64,000 nt of DNA from Sipunculus nudus. Taxonomy: Eukaryota > Annelida > Sipuncula > Golfingiida > Sipunculidae. A program made the position numbers and the translations under genes. The notes below the pieces were generated by a model, which ran no database searches, was not told the origin of the DNA, and worked only from the letters and a program-made list of their open reading frames with translations. Location: assembly GCA_026874595.1 (NCBI GenBank), contig CM049318.1:32272956-32336955 (forward strand), in the 5' to 3' direction. Shown here piece by piece: positions 60,281-64,000 of the stretch (its first letter is position 1; every line of letters starts with the position of its first letter).

Positions 60281-60357
60281 CTTTATTGCCGGAGGTCGCA
60301 GCCAGGGCAAACATGTGGAGAACTACTGCTGACACCGTCTGTGTATGTGTGACATTC
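60281..60357 (-). pseudogene. Gene B signal-peptide exon copy
   Basis: Homologous to gene A exon 1 but 2 nt shorter in the first codons. The signal-core frame (SAVVLHMFALAATSGNK) has no in-frame ATG before a stop, and the frame that has an ATG stops within the exon. The donor is GTTGGT. Confidence 0.75.
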
Positions 60358-60419
60358 TCTCTTAATCATGATAAAAACTAAGGAACCTACTGGAAAATGA
60401 TTTGCTGGATGAGTTTTTG

Positions 60420-60520
60420 TTGACGTGTATATGATTTCTGGAGCTTGGTCAATAACATGGGGCATGACGAGATTCTAATCTCAGTATCCTCCCTGCTAAA
60501 TTTGCGGTTTGGGTGGGACC
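60420..60520 (-). promoter_or_regulatory. Gene B promoter remnant
   Basis: Matches the gene A promoter block: GTGTATATG, and TTTGCGGTTTGGGTGGGACC where gene A has GGGCGGGACC. The GC box is altered by one base. Confidence 0.4.
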
Positions 60521-60691
60521 AGTTGATTGCACAAGTGTACTTTTTATCATGCCTTTTTTTTTAATTTGTCCTACTGATCTTTACATCACATGCTACACGA
60601 ATATATATATAATAAATGAAACAATAGCCTTTGTTTTATTAGGCGATATCTTCACATGATGTACAACACTATATAAAATATAAAAAAGCTT

Positions 60692-60695
<4 letters not shown>

Positions 60696-60745
<50 letters not shown>
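60696..60745. repeat. (TA)n then (GA)n microsatellite
   Basis: About 45 bp TA followed by a short GA run, at the same place as 35.2k upstream of gene A. Confidence 0.95.
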
Positions 60746-62871
60746 AGAGAGAGTAAATTTTTCTGTCTTATAAATTTGTTGATATGTCAATGTCAAAATC
60801 AATTTATTCATGACGGAGGACCGTTTTATAATAATCGGATAAAGAATGCAATGGCCGGGCAACCATTTGTTGTTCAATAGTTTTTCTTCAATAATCACTT
60901 TTCAGGGTTTATACTAGCTGAGCATGGACTTTTCTATCTACCGGCACACCACTCCTAACATTGCAACCTTAGTTCGATCAACCGGCTTTTTTAATGTACG
61001 AAGATATAACCACTCGGAAAACCCTTGTTCTATCCGACTACACGTGACAATTTCTCAAACGATTACTTAAATAGTTCTTATATACTGCATCTTTAACCCA
61101 CGGGTTGTGATTACAATGGAATTCGTCAGACCGAGTTAACTTACTAATAGTGTCAGGCAATAGTTGGTACTGTGGATGCAAAAACAGGGTCTTGGGGATG
61201 CGGCAGGTCGTGCTGTTCCCGTCGTTGATGAACGACTGTTTACGTTCCACCTTGGTGTGCATGAATATTATTCGTGGCTGACGGCCCCCCCATCTAGATT
61301 TCACTTTGATGATGTCTCAGTATATGATATGATTTTCCCTACTAATATGTTGGTAGGCCCTAGTGTTTTCTTGATTGGTTTCCTGTGTTATACCACGTGT
61401 GTCCCCTGTGCATGATTTAAGGTCATGATTTACAAGGTATTGTGTTAAGACAATTTTTAGTGTCTTCTAGTGGTATTCAAATGGATTATGCAAATGGATT
61501 AGGTTTATTATTTTTTTTTCAAATACGTGCAAACTTTAATATTGATGCGATATGTATATGCGGGTCACAATTTGTTAAAAAATAGGCTAATTTATTCAAC
61601 CAATACATATAATATAAAATATATATTACATATATCTGTTGTACTGTGTGTGCATGATCAAAGACAAAAAATGACAGTAAACGAAATAATAAAATCTGCC
61701 ACTTCAGAATACTAGTAATTAAGTAAGCTAATATATGACTCGGATATCTTAAGAGCTTAATTGTAAAATATTATGAGTAATGCACAAAGTATATTTATGA
61801 GGAATAAAAGTTTCTGTGGCAATCGGGTTTACATGCTGCTTCTCTCAAGTATTAACCAGATGGTAAAAATATTATTAATTAACTTTATATCACTGCACAA
61901 ATCGTTCAAATTTTCAGTAGAAGCAACAGTTATTCTATCAACTGTTCTTACATTTCGGCCCTCGGCAATGCTGATCTCTCAGTACAAAGGCAAAATGTTT
62001 TTAAATGTAAGAAAAATATCCTGAGAAATCTGTACAAACGTATAGACGAACCGAATGCTTGTTGTGCTAAAACAATTTGCTTCCTTGCTAAATTTATATA
62101 TTAGTCATAAATGCCCCTATCAAAGAAGTCCTGTTTCATATGAGTTTATTGTGGTTATTCGATTTGGCCTACCCAACATTCCATAAAAGCATATAAAGGG
62201 TTTTATGAAAATCCATACATTGCACTACCCCAACCACTATTTATAGAAGCACAATACATAAGGGTTTTGATGTTAATTCTAATGAATATCTATCCACAAA
62301 AACACCATGATAATCACGCATGCTTTTATATTACACATACAAATGAAATCTTTTATACAGTAAAAACCTCGTTGTATCGATGTCGAGGGGACAAAGGATA
62401 TAGCTTTGACCAATCAGAAGATCAACACAAGCGGGTTTAATATGGTAATAATATTCGAGATAATCGTGTATATGTTTGTCAATCAAATATCACTCCTCAT
62501 TTAAGAGCATTATATATTATTAACCTGAAACATTTCGAGATTTTCACATCAAGGATCCTAATGTTATATTTCATTCAAACTAATAACACAATTCCTTCAT
62601 ATACCACTATTGTACTAAACATAATTTAGTACAATTCGTCATGACTGAGGATGGATGAGCAAAGTACGGTTAAACCTATGCAATAAGAACATCTGTGGGT
62701 CTAAATTCACAGGAGGCCTTATTAGACTTGTCAGTTTTAATCAATGTGAATAATTTTGATACACTCAAGGGTGCCCTTAATAGACAGGTGTTCGTATTAG
62801 ACAACTTGACTTTCTGACATGTTCCACTGGATATGCCGTCTTGATCGCTAACTTGATACGGGATTTTGGAC
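60746..62871. other. Intergenic region between gene B and gene C
   Basis: Partly collinear with 35.25-37.8k. It holds MITE-like ends at 62.35k (CAGTAAAAACCTCGTTGTATCGA-type, pogo/Tigger-like) and 62.66-62.83k. No gene recognised. Confidence 0.6.
62664..62830. mobile_element. Short mariner/Tigger-type MITE, second copy
   Basis: GGTTAAACCTATGCAATAAG at the left, CTTAATAGACAGGTG and TGTTCCACTGG at the right, similar to 12.55-12.71k. Confidence 0.5.
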
Positions 62872-62959
62872 TTAATTCTTTGGCGTCATGTTGATTAAGG
62901 TAATCAGCCCACGCGTATGTGTCTCCCCAGGTGAGATTCTGATGCCATCGTTTCTGGAT
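62872..62959 (-). CDS. Gene C last exon: short cytoplasmic tail
   Basis: 28 codons and TAA: SRNDGIRISPGETHTRG then LITLINMTPKN. It joins the transmembrane exon through a split Arg codon (AG|A). Acceptor TTTCAG. Gene C continues beyond the right edge; by homology it is a receptor related to genes A and B, without visible phosphatase domains. No known cytoplasmic motif was recognised. Confidence 0.68.
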
Positions 62960-63486
62960 CTGAAAAGTGTAAATTTATTATATATGACTTTTATGCTTTC
63001 CTTCTGCTTACTGAATTTATACGAATTTTTGTCTACTGAGCCTCGAAAAATTCGTGGATGCAAGCAAGATGTTTAGAGTGAGTCATTTCACTAACAAATC
63101 CTGCTATTTGATTTTAAGGTACGTTGTCTTAGGTGATTTAGAAATTACATTGATAATTGGGATTAATGTCCGTTTATTGTCAAAAAACGTATCTAATTAT
63201 TGCAGCTCTTTGGTACAAAGCACGTGCCCTAAACTTAATACATATAATTCTCGACCTTAGACCCTGTGTGCTAAGGAAACGGATCAGAATTTTTATCAGG
63301 TCAATATCTTTCCAACATAGAAGAAGTTATATGAATATGTTTATAATCCTAAAAAAATTGTTAAATATGTCATACTTGTTGAAACTACGGAATGGACTCC
63401 TTGCACTTTGAACGCTTCAATATATACTCCTTCACGTACAATAAAGTACATCACATGACTTATTCTGTAACAGGTAATTTACTCAC

Positions 63487-63604
63487 CTTAAATATGCTGA
63501 ACATAAAGGAAGTAGGCTTACGAGAAGAAACATAATCAAAACACACACAATCATCTCTATATGTCGACTATGTAATAGTCGAGACGATCGATTTTCTGAC
63601 ATTT
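63487..63604 (-). CDS. Gene C transmembrane exon
   Basis: 118 nt: two bases, 38 codons and two bases, with span MIVCVLIMFLLVSLLPLC. Its phase-1 entry fits the phase-1 extracellular modules of this array. An ATG near the 5' end could make it a first coding exon of a very short membrane protein, but the canonical acceptor TTGTAG just before it favours an internal exon. Donor GTGAGT. Confidence 0.7.
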
Positions 63605-64000
63605 CTACAAGTAAAAGGAAATCATTATTATAATTATTTTTATTATTATTGTTATTATAGTATATATGTACGTGTATTTTTTTTACGTTATGCGTGGTGT
63701 CAATTATTGGCTCTTATAAACACATAATACTCTGAGATTTCACCTTGTGGTCTAGAGACTTACGAGGCTCCGTGATCTGGAGGGCAATTCTGACCGAAAA
63801 TCCCCCTTGCTGGGTCACCCAGAGCATGCACCTTTCTAAGGGGGTTTATTTTCTTCAAAAATTGAGCCCTAACAGGATATGATATTCTTCTGAAGGCTAA
63901 AGGCTGACTTGGTTTCAACAACTCCAATCATAAAAACACTCTTGTTATAGAAACCACAATTACGTTAGAGCAAATATGCCCTGATTAAAGAAGATTCTAC

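Overview
The window is eukaryotic and looks like a molluscan, probably bivalve, nuclear genome. It is AT-rich and intron-dense, with GT-AG introns, long (TA)n, (GA)n and (TAA)n microsatellites, many short MITE-like repeats, tRNA-derived SINE-like sequences and one Ty3/gypsy LTR retrotransposon. The main gene is of the lectin-like/EGF receptor tyrosine phosphatase type found expanded in bivalves. The species cannot be named from the sequence; bivalve is an inference.

All recognisable host genes lie on the minus strand. Gene A (34898 down to 6049) reads as a complete 27-exon receptor-type protein tyrosine phosphatase (RPTP). Its exons add up to 3741 nt, or 1246 codons plus stop, with every splice phase matching. 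In order it encodes a signal peptide, two FTP/F-lectin-like (galactose-binding-fold) domains, five EGF-like repeats, three tandemly duplicated Ser/Thr-rich stalk mini-exons, one transmembrane helix, a juxtamembrane tail with an ITIM-like tyrosine, a PTP domain D1 with all catalytic motifs, and a D2 domain that has lost both catalytic residues. Every extracellular exon is phase 1-1. Upstream of the ATG are a TATA-like element and a GC-box block that are conserved in the neighbouring copy.

The gene A 5' half, its introns and its promoter are repeated about 25.4 kb upstream as gene B (about 60.36k down to 37.8k). Gene B is broken by a lost start codon, lost splice sites, stops, frameshifts and a retrotransposon in an intron. 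It carries no phosphatase exons and ends in a different transmembrane exon and a short tail exon. A third copy, gene C, enters from the right edge: only its transmembrane exon (63487..63604) and tail exon (62872..62959) lie in the window, and both are open. The region is therefore a tandem array of lectin/EGF membrane receptors in which, within this window, only gene A is joined to phosphatase domains.

The retrotransposon (44045..52340, minus orientation) has two recognisable LTRs but its gag-pol is interrupted by stops and frameshifts. Introns hold a 31-bp minisatellite (15.7-16.3k), a tandem array of about 338 bp (19.4-21.1k) and one of about 279 bp (23.3-24.5k). The two arrays share the perfect palindrome GGTGGCGCCACC. 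The left 6 kb is intergenic or 3' flank, with repeats and no recognised gene. No CRISPR array, operon, rRNA or convincing functional tRNA gene was seen.
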